A stretch of DNA of 34,182 nt from Thiobacillus sp. 65-1402 (GCF_001897685.1 NZ_MKUG01000045.1:1-34182), one strand, 5' to 3'; shown: positions 1-9,998, counted from the stretch's first letter. Numbers and translations: made by a program. Notes: generated by a model from the sequence alone, not told the origin.

Positions 1-2
1 CC

Positions 3-23
3 TGGTTCGCACGGCTCAACTAG
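3..23 (+). CDS. possible C-terminal tail of NuoL (complex I subunit), partial
   Basis: Reading from base 3 gives the tail WFARLN and a TAG stop at 21-23, 20 bases before nuoM. nuoL normally precedes nuoM in proteobacterial complex I operons, so this is the expected place for its end. Only six residues are visible, so the identity rests on position alone. Confidence 0.35.
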   Translation, partial: WFARLN

Positions 24-29
24 CCGTGC
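9..29 (+). other. short hairpin between nuoL and nuoM
   Basis: An 8-bp inverted repeat (GCACGGCT at 9-16, AGCCGTGC at 22-29) with a 5-base loop spans the putative nuoL stop codon. No T-run follows, so it is not a classical terminator. It could stabilise or process the mRNA. Confidence 0.4.
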
Positions 30-43
30 CTAATTGAAATCCC

Positions 44-1534
44 ATGCCCATGTTCGGACAATCGATCCTCTCTCTCGTCATCTGGGTGCCGATTCTGGCT
101 GGAGTGGCGGTGCTCGCCACCGGTTCCGACCGCCACGCGCCGCTCGCCCGCTGGCTGTCGCTGGGCGGTGCGCTGGCGGGCCTGATCGTGGCGATTCCGC
201 TGGTCACCGGCTTCGACACCGCTACCTCGGCAATGCAGTTCGTCGAGAAGACGACATGGATACCGGCGTTCAACGTCCACTACCACCTCGGCGTCGACGG
301 CATTTCGATGCCGCTGATCCTGTTGAACAGCTTCATCACCGTGCTGGTGGTGATCGCCGGCTGGCAGGTGATCCAGGACAGGGTCGCGCAGTACATGGCC
401 GCCTTTCTCATCATGTCCGGCCTCATCAACGGCGTGTTCGCGGCGCTCGACGGCATCCTGTTCTATGTTTTTTTCGAAGGCATGCTGATCCCGCTGTACC
501 TGATCGTCGGCGTCTGGGGCGGGCCGAACCGCGTGTATGCCGCAATCAAGTTCTTCCTCTACACCCTGCTCGGCTCGCTGCTGATGCTGGTGTCGATGAT
601 CTATCTCTATTTCCAGTCGGGCGGCAGCTTCGACATCCAGACCTGGCATGCCACCACGCTCGGCATGACGGCGCAGACGCTGATGTTCTTCGCCTTCCTG
701 CTGGCGTTCGGGGTCAAGGTGCCGATGTGGCCGGTGCATACCTGGCTGCCCGATGCCCACGTCGAGGCGCCGACCGGCGGCTCGGTGGTGCTGGCGGCGA
801 TCACGCTGAAGGTCGGCGCCTACGGCTTCCTGCGCTTCATCCTGCCGATCCTGCCGGATGCCAGCCACGAGCTCGCCTGGTTCGTCATCATGCTGTCGCT
901 GATCGCGGTCGTCTACATCGGTCTGGTCGCGCTGGTGCAGACCGACATGAAAAAGCTCATCGCCTATTCGTCGATTGCGCACATGGGCTTCGTCACCCTG
1001 GGCTTCTTCCTGTTCAATCCGCTCGGCTGGGAGGGCGGGCTGGTGCAGATGATCTCGCACGGCTTCGTGTCGGCGGCGCTGTTCCTCTGCATCGGCGTCA
1101 TGTACGACCGCCTACATTCGCGCCAGATCAAGGACTATGGCGGCCTGGCCGGCAGGATGCCGGTATTTGCCGCCTTCTTCATGCTGTTCGCCATGGCCAA
1201 CGCGGGGCTGCCTGCCACCAGCGGCTTCGTCGGCGAGTTCATGGTCATCATGGCGGCCACCCAGGTCAACTTCTGGTATGCCCTCATCGCCGCCACCACG
1301 CTGATCACCGGCGCGGCCTACACGCTGTGGATGTACAAGCGGGTGGTGTTCGGCAACGTCACCAACCCGAAGGTCGAGGCGATGCGCGACATCGATGCGC
1401 GCGAGATCCTGCTGCTCGGTGTGCTTGCCTTGTGCGTGCTCGGCATGGGCCTCTATCCCAAGCCCTTCACCGATGTGATGCACGCGTCGGTAGTCGACCT
1501 GTTGGCGCATGTCGCCCAAAGCAAACTGCCTTAA
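44..1534 (+). CDS. nuoM: NADH-quinone oxidoreductase subunit M
   Basis: The 496-residue product is an antiporter-like membrane subunit of respiratory complex I, which couples NADH oxidation and quinone reduction to proton pumping in the inner membrane. It is hydrophobic throughout, as expected for about 14 membrane helices. Family-typical stretches are visible, such as the HLGVDGISMP region near residue 80, KVPMWPVHTWLPDAHVEAP near residue 225 and the KKLIAYSSIAHMGF segment near residue 305. The length is normal for NuoM. Two ATGs lie six bases apart (44 and 50) and neither has a strong ribosome site, so the first two residues are uncertain. nuoN follows after 9 bases, so the two genes are surely co-transcribed. 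Confidence 0.97.
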   Translation: MPMFGQSILSLVIWVPILAGVAVLATGSDRHAPLARWLSLGGALAGLIVAIPLVTGFDTATSAMQFVEKTTWIPAFNVHYHLGVDGISMPLILLNSFITVLVVIAGWQVIQDRVAQYMAAFLIMSGLINGVFAALDGILFYVFFEGMLIPLYLIVGVWGGPNRVYAAIKFFLYTLLGSLLMLVSMIYLYFQSGGSFDIQTWHATTLGMTAQTLMFFAFLLAFGVKVPMWPVHTWLPDAHVEAPTGGSVVLAAITLKVGAYGFLRFILPILPDASHELAWFVIMLSLIAVVYIGLVALVQTDMKKLIAYSSIAHMGFVTLGFFLFNPLGWEGGLVQMISHGFVSAALFLCIGVMYDRLHSRQIKDYGGLAGRMPVFAAFFMLFAMANAGLPATSGFVGEFMVIMAATQVNFWYALIAATTLITGAAYTLWMYKRVVFGNVTNPKVEAMRDIDAREILLLGVLALCVLGMGLYPKPFTDVMHASVVDLLAHVAQSKLP

Positions 1535-1543
1535 GGTTCCGAA

Positions 1544-2989
1544 ATGCGCGATTCCCTCATTCAATTTGCGCCCGTGCTGCCCGAGATCTTCGTGCTGGCG
1601 ATGGTCTCGCTGATCCTGCTGGTCGATGCCGCCGTCGATGACGGCAAGCGCACCATCGCCTACGTGTTGTCGCTCGTCACGCTGGCCGGTGCGGCTTTCC
1701 TCACCGTGCGCGATTTTTCGACCATGCCGCTGCTGGCGCTCGGCGGCCTCTTCATCGACGACCCGCTGGCGGACGTGCTGAAGCTGTTTCTCTATCTGAC
1801 CGTCGCGGCGGTGCTGGTGTATTCGCGCGGTTATCTGCGCGAGCGCGGACTCTACAAGGGCGAGTTCTTCGTGCTGGCGCTGTTCGCGCTGCTGGGCATG
1901 ATGGTGATGGTGTCGGCCAGCCATTTCCTCACCCTGTATCTCGGTCTCGAACTGCTGTCCTTGTCCTTGTACGCAATGGTCGCGCTGCGGCGCGATTCCA
2001 GCATGGCGACCGAAGCGGCGATGAAATATTTCGTGCTGGGCGCGCTGGCGTCGGGCATGCTGCTCTACGGCATGTCGATGGTCTACGGCGTCACCGGTTC
2101 GCTGGCGCTGGGCGATATTGCACAGAATCTGGCCGACGGCACCGACCTGCGCATTCCGCTGGTATTCGGCATCGTCTTCATCGTCGCCGGGGTGGCGTTC
2201 AAGCTCGGCGCGGTGCCGTTCCATATGTGGGTGCCGGATGTTTATCATGGCGCGCCGACCGCGATGACGCTGTTCATCGGCAGCGCGCCCAAGATCGCCG
2301 CGTTCGCCTTCGCGGTGCGCATTCTCGGACAGGGGCTGGAGTCGCAGGTGGCGGAATGGCGCGACATGCTGGTGATCCTGGCGGTGCTGTCGATGGCCGT
2401 GGGCAACATCGCCGCCATCGCGCAGAGCAACCTCAAGCGCATGTTCGCCTATTCGACCATCTCGCACATGGGCTTCATGCTGCTGGGCATCCTGGCGGGC
2501 TCGCACAACGGCTACGGCAGCGCGATGTTCTACGTGCTGGTGTACACGCTGATGAGCCTGGGCGGCTTCGGCATGATCCTGCTGCTGTCGCGCGCCGGCT
2601 TCGAGGCCGACCAGCTCGACGATTTTAAGGGACTCAACCGGCGCAGCCCGTGGCTGGCTTTCCTGATGCTGCTCTTGATGTTCTCGATGGCCGGCATTCC
2701 GCCCACCGTCGGCTTCTACGCCAAGCTCGCCGTATTGCAGGCGGTGGTCGAGATCGGCTATGTGTGGCTGGCGGTGGCGGCCGTGCTGTTCTCGCTGGTC
2801 GGCGCGTTCTACTACCTGCGCGTCGTCAAGCTGATGTATTTCGATGCGCCGCACGATACTGCGCCGATCCTTGCCCGCCCCGACGCCCGTCTCATCATGT
2901 CGGCCAACGGCCTGGCCGTGCTGGCGCTCGGCATCCTGCCGCAACCGCTGATGGTGATATGCGTGACCGCCATCGGTGCGTCTTTCTGA
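1544..2989 (+). CDS. nuoN: NADH-quinone oxidoreductase subunit N
   Basis: The 481-residue product is the second antiporter-like membrane subunit in this window and normally the last gene of the nuo operon. It is membrane-spanning along its whole length. Visible family motifs include [20 protein letters not shown] near residue 220, the [14 protein letters not shown] segment near residue 300, and the [14 protein letters not shown] segment near residue 382. The start is the ATG nine bases after the nuoM stop. Nothing is truncated. It acts in the inner membrane as part of the proton-pumping arm of complex I. Confidence 0.97.
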   Translation: MRDSLIQFAPVLPEIFVLAMVSLILLVDAAVDDGKRTIAYVLSLVTLAGAAFLTVRDFSTMPLLALGGLFIDDPLADVLKLFLYLTVAAVLVYSRGYLRERGLYKGEFFVLALFALLGMMVMVSASHFLTLYLGLELLSLSLYAMVALRRDSSMATEAAMKYFVLGALASGMLLYGMSMVYGVTGSLALGDIAQNLADGTDLRIPLVFGIVFIVAGVAFKLGAVPFHMWVPDVYHGAPTAMTLFIGSAPKIAAFAFAVRILGQGLESQVAEWRDMLVILAVLSMAVGNIAAIAQSNLKRMFAYSTISHMGFMLLGILAGSHNGYGSAMFYVLVYTLMSLGGFGMILLLSRAGFEADQLDDFKGLNRRSPWLAFLMLLLMFSMAGIPPTVGFYAKLAVLQAVVEIGYVWLAVAAVLFSLVGAFYYLRVVKLMYFDAPHDTAPILARPDARLIMSANGLAVLALGILPQPLMVICVTAIGASF

Positions 2990-3000
2990 ACCAAATCACG

Positions 3001-3022
3001 CCGGAGCGGGTCTGTGCTCCGG
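3001..3022 (+). other. intergenic hairpin between nuoN and the DUF2818 gene
   Basis: CCGGAGC (3001-3007) pairs with GCTCCGG (3016-3022) around an 8-base loop. The following bases are not a T-run, so it is an mRNA hairpin rather than a clear terminator. It could reduce read-through from nuoN or protect its 3' end. Confidence 0.45.
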
Positions 3023-3045
3023 TATCACCCGTTTTCGGAACCATC

Positions 3046-3348
3046 GTGAATTTTTCCACCTCCCTGCTGCTGATCCTGGCCTTTGCCGCGGCCAACCTGC
3101 CGTTTCTTGCCAGGCGTATCTTTTTCGTCGTTCGGCCCAAGTCCGGCAGCAAGGCCTTTTCCTGGCAACTGCTGGAGCTGGTCGTACTGTTCTTCGTGGT
3201 CGGCGGCATCGCGCTGCTGCTGGAAGGCAAGCTCGGCGACGTCCACAAGCAGAACTGGGAGTTCTACGCGGTCAATGCCGCGCTGTTCGTGGTGTTCGCC
3301 TATCCGGGATTCGTCTACCGCTATCTGTGGCGGCGGCGCGGGGCGTAA
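3046..3348 (+). CDS. DUF2818 family small membrane protein
   Basis: This is a 100-residue protein starting at GTG 3046. It has three hydrophobic segments (about residues 3-22, 40-60 and 72-90) with basic residues between them (RRIFFVVRPKSGSK) and at the C-terminus (RYLWRRRGA). The pattern and the position directly after nuoN match the DUF2818 family, which often follows the nuo operon in betaproteobacteria. Its function is unknown; an accessory role to complex I is suggested by context only. The upstream hydrophilic reading in the same frame is the shadow of nuoN, which is why the internal GTG is chosen. Its stop codon directly abuts the next start codon. Confidence 0.8.
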   Translation: MNFSTSLLLILAFAAANLPFLARRIFFVVRPKSGSKAFSWQLLELVVLFFVVGGIALLLEGKLGDVHKQNWEFYAVNAALFVVFAYPGFVYRYLWRRRGA

Positions 3349-3567
3349 ATGGGCACTCGGGAATTCCAGCTGCGTGGCGAGCACGTCGCGCTGTGCGACC
3401 TGCTCAAGCTCGCCGGCATCGCCGACAGCGGGGGGCAGGGCAAGCTGATGATCGCCAATGGTGAGGTGACGGTCGATGGCCAGCCGGAGAGCCGCAAGAC
3501 GGCGAAAATCCGGGCGGGCCAGACGGTCAGCTGCCTCGGCCAGACGGTCAGGGTTCTGCCGGCCTAA
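3349..3567 (+). CDS. S4-domain RNA-binding protein (YbcJ-like)
   Basis: The 72-residue product is almost only an S4 fold: LCDLLKLAGIADSGGQGK then GEVTVDGQPESRKTAKIRAGQTV, the glycine and basic pattern of the S4 RNA-binding loop. Stand-alone proteins of this size belong to the YbcJ group, proposed to bind structured RNA or ribosomes. The ATG follows the upstream TAA with no gap, so translation is probably coupled to the DUF2818 gene. The gene ends two bases from the stop of the convergent AF1514-like gene, with no terminator between them. Confidence 0.85.
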   Translation: MGTREFQLRGEHVALCDLLKLAGIADSGGQGKLMIANGEVTVDGQPESRKTAKIRAGQTVSCLGQTVRVLPA

Positions 3568-3569
3568 GC

Positions 3570-3839
3570 CTAGAGAAAACAGAAAAAGAAACGCCCGGAA
3601 TCGAATTCCACCGCCAGCCGCGCGCCGCGGTTCTTCGCATAGTCCCACGATCCCTTGGTGGCGCAGCCCTCGTGGCATTCGCTCACTCCGGCAGGGGATT
3701 CGAGATCGCGTTCGCGGTCGTACCAGCTCAACAACATGGTGTCGTCGCCCAACTGCCGCTGGGCGATGGCTGTCGCCAGCTTTAATGCGGCGTTGAAGTC
3801 GAGCCCGAGTTCGGAAGTGTCGAGACGAAGGGTTTTCAT
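3570..3839 (-). CDS. small AF1514-like (DUF5619-type) protein of unknown function
   Basis: This is an 89-residue protein. Its ATG (3839-3837) overlaps the mutS stop TGA (3838-3836) as ATGA, which implies translational coupling to mutS. The sequence has a helical N-terminus ([20 protein letters not shown]), the segment [14 protein letters not shown], two cysteines in ECHEGC, and a beta-like end [15 protein letters not shown]. This layout resembles the small AF1514 family, whose function is not known. I recognise the family from memory only. No signal peptide or membrane segment is seen. It may bind metal or a nucleotide, but nothing in the sequence proves that. Confidence 0.7.
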   Translation of the reverse strand: MKTLRLDTSELGLDFNAALKLATAIAQRQLGDDTMLLSWYDRERDLESPAGVSECHEGCATKGSWDYAKNRGARLAVEFDSGRFFFCFL

Positions 3840-6406
3840 GGGGCGCTGTCGGTCAGCGCCTTCAGGGCGTAAAGCATGTCCAGCGCCGCCTTCGGCGTGA
3901 GCGTGTCGGGATCGAGTTCGCGCAGCTGGTCGAGCGCGGGATGCGGCGGCGGTGCGTCGTTGGGCAGGTGGGCGGCGAACAGGTCGCCCTGCGGGCCGGG
4001 TTGCAGCTGGGCGTCCTCGAGTTCGCGCAGATGACGCCGTGCTGCCACGATCACCGGGCTCGGCACCCCGGCCAGCCGCGCCACCTGGATGCCGTAGCTC
4101 TGCGAGGCCGGGCCTTCCTCCACCGCGTGCAGGAACACCAGGCCGGCGCCATGCTCCTTGGCGTCGAGATGGACGTTGGCGAGTTGCTTGAACTCGTTGG
4201 CGAGCTGGGTCAGTTCGAAATAGTGGGTGGCGAACAGGGTGAAGGCGCGGGTGGCGGCGACCAGATGGCGCGCCACCGCCCACGCCAGCGCCAGGCCGTC
4301 GAAGGTGGAGGTGCCGCGGCCGATCTCGTCCAGCAGCACCAGGCTGTTGGCGCTGGCGTTGTGCAGGATGTGCGCGGTTTCGGTCATCTCGACCATGAAG
4401 GTCGAACGGCCGCCGGCGAGATCGTCGGACGCGCCGATGCGGGTGAAGATCTGGTCGATGTCGCCGATTTTCGCCGAACTGGCGGGCACCCACAGGCCGC
4501 AGCAGGCCAGCAGCGTCACCAGTGCCACCTGCCGCATATAGGTCGATTTGCCGCCCATGTTGGGGCCGGTGATCAGCAGCATCTGGCGGCTGCGGTTGAG
4601 TGCGGCGTCGTTGGGGATGAAGTGCTCGACCTGCGCCTCGACCACCGGATGGCGGCCGCCGCGGATGACGATGCCCGGATCGCCGGCGTACTCGGGCGCG
4701 CACAGCCTGAGCGCACCGGCGCGTTCGGCCTGGCTCGCCAGCACGTCGACTTCGGCAAGCGCCGCGGCAATCGCAAGCAGGTCCGGCACGTGCGGCGTCA
4801 GCGATTCCAGCAGCGCGTCGAACAGCGCCTTTTCGCGCGCCAGCGCGCGCTCCTGCGCCGACAGCGCCTTGTCCTCGAAGGCTTTCAGTTCCGGCGTGAT
4901 GTAGCGTTCGGCGTTTTTCAGCGTCTGGCGGCGGCGGTAGTCGTCGGGGACCTTGTCCGACTGCGCGCGGCTGACTTCGATGTAGAAGCCGTGCACCTTG
5001 TTGTATTCGACCTTGAGGGTGGCGATGCCGGAGCGTTCGCGCTCGCGTTTTTCCAGCTCCAGCAGGAAGGCGCCGGCGTCGCGCGTCAGCGCGCGCAACT
5101 CGTCGAGCTCGGCATCGTAGCCGTCGGCGATGACGCCGCCCTCGCGCAGCACGCTGGCGGGCTCAGGCTGGACGGCGCGGGCGAGCAGGACATGCAGGTC
5201 GGGACGCGCAGCGAGCGCCGCCTGCAGCGCCGACAGGCGTGCATGGTCGCCGGGCAGCGCGGCGGCGAGTTCGGGCAAGAGCGCCAGGGTGTCGCGCAGG
5301 CCGGAGAGGTCGCGCGGGCGTGCGTTCTTCAACGCGATGCGTCCGCTGATGCGTTCGACGTCGGCGCAGCCTTTCAGCAACCGGCTGAGGGAAACAGCGG
5401 CTTCCGGCAGTGCTGCCAGCACACCGATGGCGTCGCGCCGCCGCATCAATATGTCACGGTCGCGCAGCGGGTGGTGCAGCCAGTGCCGCAGCAGTCGCGT
5501 GCCCATGCCGGTGGCGGTGGTGTCGAGCACCGACAGCAGGGTGGGCGCCGCTTCGCCGCGCAGCGTTTCGGTGAGTTCCAGGTTGCGCCGGGTGGCGGCG
5601 TCGAGCTGCACGTAATCGCTGTCGCGCTCGGCGCGAATCGCCTGGATATGCGGCAGCGCGGTGCGCTGGGTGGTCTGGATGTAGTCGAGCAGGGCGCCCG
5701 CGGCGGCGATGGCCAGCGGCAGGTCGGCCACGCCGAAGCCAGCCAGATCGCGGCTGCCGAATTGCTGCGCCAGCCGGGTTTCCGCCGCCGCCGCGTCGAA
5801 CTGCCACGGCGCCAGCCGGCGCACCGCGCAAGGGGCACCTTCAAGCATGAAATCGTCGGGCGCCAGGATTTCCGCCGGCCGCACTCGCGCCAGCAGGGCG
5901 GGCAGGGCCGCCGGGCTGGTTTCGCTGACCTGGAAGCGGCCGGCGGCAAGGTTGAGCCAGGCGACGCCGAGCGTCGCCGCATCAAGCTTGCCGCCGGGGG
6001 CGAGCGCCAGAATCAGCGTGTCGCGCGTCTCGTCCAGCAGGCCCGAATCCGTCAGGGTGCCCGGCGTCACGATGCGCGACACCTGCCGTTCCACCGGCCC
6101 CTTGCTGGCGGCCGGATCGCCCACCTGTTCGGCGATCACCACCGATTCGCCCAGCTTCAGTAGCCGCGCCAGGTACTGTTCGGCGCTGTGGTAGGGCACG
6201 CCGGCCATCTTGATCGGCGCACCGGCCGAGGCGCCGCGTGTGGTGAGCGTGATGTTCAACAGTCGCGCGGCTTTCTCGGCGTCGTCGAAAAACAGCTCGT
6301 AAAAATCGCCCATGCGGTAGAACAGCAGCATGTCGGGATGCTGCGCCTTGATGCCCAGGTACTGCTGCATCATCGGCGTGTGCTTTTCTATTGCCTTGTC
6401 CAGCAA
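3836..6406 (-). CDS. mutS: DNA mismatch repair protein MutS
   Basis: The 856-residue MutS recognises base mismatches and small loops in newly replicated DNA and recruits MutL. The N-terminal mismatch-binding domain is visible ([17 protein letters not shown], then [15 protein letters not shown] with the Phe-x-Glu mismatch wedge near residue 36). The clamp and lever domains follow. The ATPase has Walker [10 protein letters not shown] near residue 613, Walker [17 protein letters not shown] and the FATHYFEL motif. Length matches E. coli MutS. The start is uncertain because no ATG lies before the conserved N-terminus. TTG at 6406 gives a normal-length protein, an in-frame TAA lies five codons upstream, and no clear ribosome site is seen. 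The small AF1514-like gene follows with an ATGA overlap. Confidence 0.97.
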   Translation of the reverse strand: MLDKAIEKHTPMMQQYLGIKAQHPDMLLFYRMGDFYELFFDDAEKAARLLNITLTTRGASAGAPIKMAGVPYHSAEQYLARLLKLGESVVIAEQVGDPAASKGPVERQVSRIVTPGTLTDSGLLDETRDTLILALAPGGKLDAATLGVAWLNLAAGRFQVSETSPAALPALLARVRPAEILAPDDFMLEGAPCAVRRLAPWQFDAAAAETRLAQQFGSRDLAGFGVADLPLAIAAAGALLDYIQTTQRTALPHIQAIRAERDSDYVQLDAATRRNLELTETLRGEAAPTLLSVLDTTATGMGTRLLRHWLHHPLRDRDILMRRRDAIGVLAALPEAAVSLSRLLKGCADVERISGRIALKNARPRDLSGLRDTLALLPELAAALPGDHARLSALQAALAARPDLHVLLARAVQPEPASVLREGGVIADGYDAELDELRALTRDAGAFLLELEKRERERSGIATLKVEYNKVHGFYIEVSRAQSDKVPDDYRRRQTLKNAERYITPELKAFEDKALSAQERALAREKALFDALLESLTPHVPDLLAIAAALAEVDVLASQAERAGALRLCAPEYAGDPGIVIRGGRHPVVEAQVEHFIPNDAALNRSRQMLLITGPNMGGKSTYMRQVALVTLLACCGLWVPASSAKIGDIDQIFTRIGASDDLAGGRSTFMVEMTETAHILHNASANSLVLLDEIGRGTSTFDGLALAWAVARHLVAATRAFTLFATHYFELTQLANEFKQLANVHLDAKEHGAGLVFLHAVEEGPASQSYGIQVARLAGVPSPVIVAARRHLRELEDAQLQPGPQGDLFAAHLPNDAPPPHPALDQLRELDPDTLTPKAALDMLYALKALTDSAP

Positions 6407-6650
6407 GATATTGTCCAGTTAAAACAAATGGTTATGCAGAATCTCCCGTGCGGGAATCACCGGCTCTAGCCGGTGACTGCACCCAGATGCGAACGAAATG
6501 TAGTTAAGATGCGGCTGGAAAAGCTTGTATGGGATAGGCCGCAGTGAATAGCTGGATGATACGCGACAAGAGGATTGCGGCGGCGCTACAGTTTCGAAGC
6601 GGGCAAGGTGTGGCCCGAACCGTGAAAACAATCATGCGAATAGTCGTACC
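6407..6650. other. divergent intergenic region between mutS and the sensor kinase gene, with two palindromes
   Basis: These 244 bases should hold the promoters of mutS (leftward) and the sensor kinase (rightward). Two adjacent palindromes are clear: TCCCG/CGGGA at 6444-6455, and a 9-bp arm pair TCACCGGCT/AGCCGGTGA at 6457-6476. I could not assign convincing -35/-10 boxes. No further coding sequence is supported. The palindromes could be an operator or an RNA hairpin. Confidence 0.5.
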
Positions 6651-9600
6651 TTGAGCGATATCCCCCCTCACCTGACCGAACCCGCTCCTTGTCGCGCCTG
6701 CGCCGCCGTCCGCCGGATGGCGGGGATGGCGCTCGCCGTTGCCATGGCGGCGGTTTTTGCCGGCATCTGGTCGGCGCCGGATGTGGTCCGCGCGCGCGTA
6801 CCGATCTTGGCAGGAATGGGGCTCAATACTTCCGTCGCGCTGCTGCTGGCGGGTATGGCCTTGCTGCTGCCGCGTCTCAGGCCTTGGCTGGGCGGGCTCA
6901 TCGTAGCGATCAGTGCGGCGGTACTCGGGCAATATTTTTTTGCCTGGATGCCGACCGACGGTTTCTGGCGCATTGCGCTCAATATCGATGGACGCAGCTT
7001 GCCCTGGCCTTGGCGTATGTCTCCCCTCGCCGCTTTTTCCCTGCTGTGCGCGGGTTTGGCGCTGGCCGCCCTCGACCGGCCGCGCAAGTTGCCCGGGCAG
7101 ATCCTGTTGCAGGCCGCGCCCGGGCTCATCCTGGCAGCCGTAGTGGGCGGCGCGCTCAATCGCAGCCTCGATGGCCTGCTGTTCGTGGCTACCCTCGATC
7201 GCCATGCCGTCATGAGCCTGCCCACCATGGTGGCTTTGTGCATATGGGTCTCCGGTTATCTTGCGGCCATGGCCGAAACCCCCTGGTTTCGCCGTTTTTA
7301 CGCCGCGCGCGAGGAGCGGCAAGCCCTGGCAATCGGCCTGATTGGATTCACCGCCGCGCTGTTGCTCGGCAGCGCGGCTTCCGTTGCCGTGCTCGGCAAG
7401 CAGATGCAGGCGACGGTGGAGGAGGAGTTGTCCAGCTCGGTACGGACGCAGGCAGCCATCTTTCCGCTGGTGCTGTCATCGGCATTGCACAGCCTGCATG
7501 CCCGGACGGGCGGGCTTGCGTCGCGCGCGGATCTGCCAGCCGCGCTGCGCGAGATGGCCGGTTCGGGCGGCTCGGCGTGGCTGGAAGGCAGCGACGGCGC
7601 CGTCAGGCTGCATGCAGGCCTGCCTCCGCCCGATCCACGGTTTCGCCTGCGCCTTGACAGCGCGAGCCCTGCCTGGCTGACCTGGAATCGCGGCTGGATG
7701 CTGGAAATCCGTTTGCCAGCCGCGCCGGGGCAGGGAACCATCGTGGTGCAGGAGCCGATGCCCGAGCTTGAGCGCCTGTTTACGGAAGCGCTGTCGGATA
7801 CGGCGGGCGGGGTGGAAACGCGCCTGTGCGGACGTGCCGGCAGCGAGCACATGGTTTGCCTTCCTTCTGCATTCATGCCGCGTCCGTTGCTGGCGCCGAT
7901 GCGCTACAAGGATGAGCCGGTCCCGATGTGGTACGCCCTCGACGGGCAGCGTGGCGTCGTCGCTGCGCCGGATTACCGGGGAGCCATGGTGGTTGCCGCC
8001 TACGTGCCGGTGGCGGAACTCGGTCTCGGCATGGTGCGCAAAGTGGACGTCGACAAGATGTACCAGCCAATCCGCACCGCCGTGTGGCGGGCGATTGCGA
8101 TCATGGCGGGTATCGGCATAATCGCTGCGCTGCTGATCCATCTGCGGGTCCGCTTTGTGGTGCGGCGCGCCGTCGACACCGGACGGCAGTTGCGCGGCGT
8201 GCTGGAAGCGCTGCCGGTCGGCGTGTGGCTGACGGACGCATCCGGGCATTTCATCCTGAACAACCCTGCCGGCAGCCGCATCTGGGCAGGCGAACGCTGG
8301 ATCGGCATCGACCGGCTGGACGAGTACAAGGGCTGGTGGCACGACACGGGCAAGCGCATCGAGGCGCACGAGTGGGCGCTTGCCCGCGCCATCGAGCGCG
8401 GTGAAACCTCTCTTGATGAAATCATCGACATCGAGTGTTTCGACGGCAGCCGTAAAGTCATCAGCAATTCGGCCTTGCCGCTGCACGACGAAGAGGGCGC
8501 CGTCGCCGGGGCCGTGGTGGTCGCCAAGGACATCACCGAGCAGGTGCGGGCGGATGCGGAAATCCGGCGTCTGGAATGCGAGTTTCACTCCCTGGCCGAG
8601 AACCTGCCGGACATCGTTTCCCGATTCGACAGCGAATTGCGCCGTGTTTATGTCAATCCCGAGATCGAGAAATCCACCGGCATGTCGCGGCAAACCCTGC
8701 TGGGCAAGACCTATGCCGAACTCGGGGTGCCGGACAAAGAGGTGGAAATATGGACCAATGCCTTGCGCCGGGTCTTTTTCACCGGCGAGCCGGAAATGTT
8801 CGAATTCAAATTTACGACGAAGCGCGGTGTGGTCAAGTACTACCACACCCGAGCCGTGCCGGAATGCGATGCATCGGGAAAGGTGGTATCGGTATTGACC
8901 ATTGCGCGCGACATTTCCACCCTCAAAGGCGCCGAAGCGGTGTTGCGCGAAAGCGAGGAACGCCTGCACGGCATCACCTCCAACGTGCCGGGCATGGTGT
9001 TCCAGTGCTGCCGGCATGCCAGCGACGAAGAACTGCAGTTCACCTACATCAGCAATGGAGCGAAATGGCTGCTGGGCCTGGATACGGCAGCGATCCTGCG
9101 GAACGGACGCGCGTTCACCGGCTTCATCGTCCCGGACGACGAGCGCTCCTTCCATGACAGCCTGGCGCAGTCGCAGGAAGAACTGTCGTTCTGGAATTGG
9201 GAAGGGCGCATCGTTACGGCGGATGGCGAGACGCGATGGATCAACCTGCGCGCCACCCCGCGCCGCCACGGCGAAAACGTATGCATGTGGGATGGCGTTG
9301 CGATCAACATTACCGAAAGCAAAACCAGCGAAGAAAAACTCGTCGATTCGAAAAACATGCTGCGCGAGCTTTCCGCGCATCTTGAAAGCGTGCGCGAGGA
9401 AGAGCGCAAGCGCATTGCACGCGAAATTCACGACGAGCTGGGACAAACGCTCACCGCGCTGCGGATGGATGTTTCGCTGGCGCGTCTCGGCTTCGGCGAA
9501 GCCAACCCGCAGCTCATGGCTCGCCTGCAATCAATGAAGCAGCTGGTGGACCGCACCATCAAGACCGCGCGGCATGTCACGTCGAGCCTGCGGCCGGGGG

Positions 9601-9998
9601 CGCTGGATCTCGGTATCGTCGCCGCACTGGAATGGCTAGTCGAGGAATTCATCGAGTATGCGGGCATCCCCTGCGAACTTGTGCTGGGCGATGGCGACAT
9701 CACCCTGGACGAGTTCACCGCGACCGCCGTATTCCGCATCGTCCAGGAGTCGCTGACCAATATCGCGCGCCATGCCGAAGCGACCCAGGTCGAAATCGTT
9801 GTGACCCGGACCGAGGGCCAGCTCTGCTTCGAAGTGAGCGACAATGGCAAGGGGTTCGATCCGCATGCCGAGGCAAGCCGTAAGTCGTTCGGCCTGGTCG
9901 GCATTCGCGAGCGGGTGGCGATGATGGAAGGCGATTTTGAGCTGGCCAGCGAACCGGAACGGGGTACGCGCATTCGCGTGTGCGTCCCCGTGGCATGA
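6651..9998 (+). CDS. membrane-bound multi-PAS sensor histidine kinase (HisKA_3 / NarL-partner type)
   Basis: The 1115-residue protein starts with a block of hydrophobic helices (about 23-205). Another membrane helix (about 226-248), a probable periplasmic region (about 250-478) and a third membrane part (about 480-500) follow. Three PAS domains come next (about 515-632, 640-760, 768-892). The kinase core is of the HisKA_3 class: RIAREIHDELGQ puts the phospho-accepting histidine at 927. The ATPase has a QESLTNIARHA N-box and a DNGKGF G-box near 1064. It would autophosphorylate and pass phosphate to the LuxR-type regulator 51 bases downstream. The start is TTG 6651; the next in-frame Met is residue 23. 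I cannot name the sensed signal. Confidence 0.9.
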   Translation: MSDIPPHLTEPAPCRACAAVRRMAGMALAVAMAAVFAGIWSAPDVVRARVPILAGMGLNTSVALLLAGMALLLPRLRPWLGGLIVAISAAVLGQYFFAWMPTDGFWRIALNIDGRSLPWPWRMSPLAAFSLLCAGLALAALDRPRKLPGQILLQAAPGLILAAVVGGALNRSLDGLLFVATLDRHAVMSLPTMVALCIWVSGYLAAMAETPWFRRFYAAREERQALAIGLIGFTAALLLGSAASVAVLGKQMQATVEEELSSSVRTQAAIFPLVLSSALHSLHARTGGLASRADLPAALREMAGSGGSAWLEGSDGAVRLHAGLPPPDPRFRLRLDSASPAWLTWNRGWMLEIRLPAAPGQGTIVVQEPMPELERLFTEALSDTAGGVETRLCGRAGSEHMVCLPSAFMPRPLLAPMRYKDEPVPMWYALDGQRGVVAAPDYRGAMVVAAYVPVAELGLGMVRKVDVDKMYQPIRTAVWRAIAIMAGIGIIAALLIHLRVRFVVRRAVDTGRQLRGVLEALPVGVWLTDASGHFILNNPAGSRIWAGERWIGIDRLDEYKGWWHDTGKRIEAHEWALARAIERGETSLDEIIDIECFDGSRKVISNSALPLHDEEGAVAGAVVVAKDITEQVRADAEIRRLECEFHSLAENLPDIVSRFDSELRRVYVNPEIEKSTGMSRQTLLGKTYAELGVPDKEVEIWTNALRRVFFTGEPEMFEFKFTTKRGVVKYYHTRAVPECDASGKVVSVLTIARDISTLKGAEAVLRESEERLHGITSNVPGMVFQCCRHASDEELQFTYISNGAKWLLGLDTAAILRNGRAFTGFIVPDDERSFHDSLAQSQEELSFWNWEGRIVTADGETRWINLRATPRRHGENVCMWDGVAINITESKTSEEKLVDSKNMLRELSAHLESVREEERKRIAREIHDELGQTLTALRMDVSLARLGFGEANPQLMARLQSMKQLVDRTIKTARHVTSSLRPGALDLGIVAALEWLVEEFIEYAGIPCELVLGDGDITLDEFTATAVFRIVQESLTNIARHAEATQVEIVVTRTEGQLCFEVSDNGKGFDPHAEASRKSFGLVGIRERVAMMEGDFELASEPERGTRIRVCVPVA

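Noticed and set aside
20-3500. Long opposite-strand open frames over nuoM and nuoN (346 and 610 codons)
   Set aside because: They are rich in His, Arg, Gln and Asp with no recognisable fold, as expected for the antisense of high-GC membrane-protein genes.
3941-6163. A 740-codon + strand frame antisense to mutS
   Set aside because: It has low-complexity GC-driven composition and no motif, while mutS on the other strand has all family motifs.
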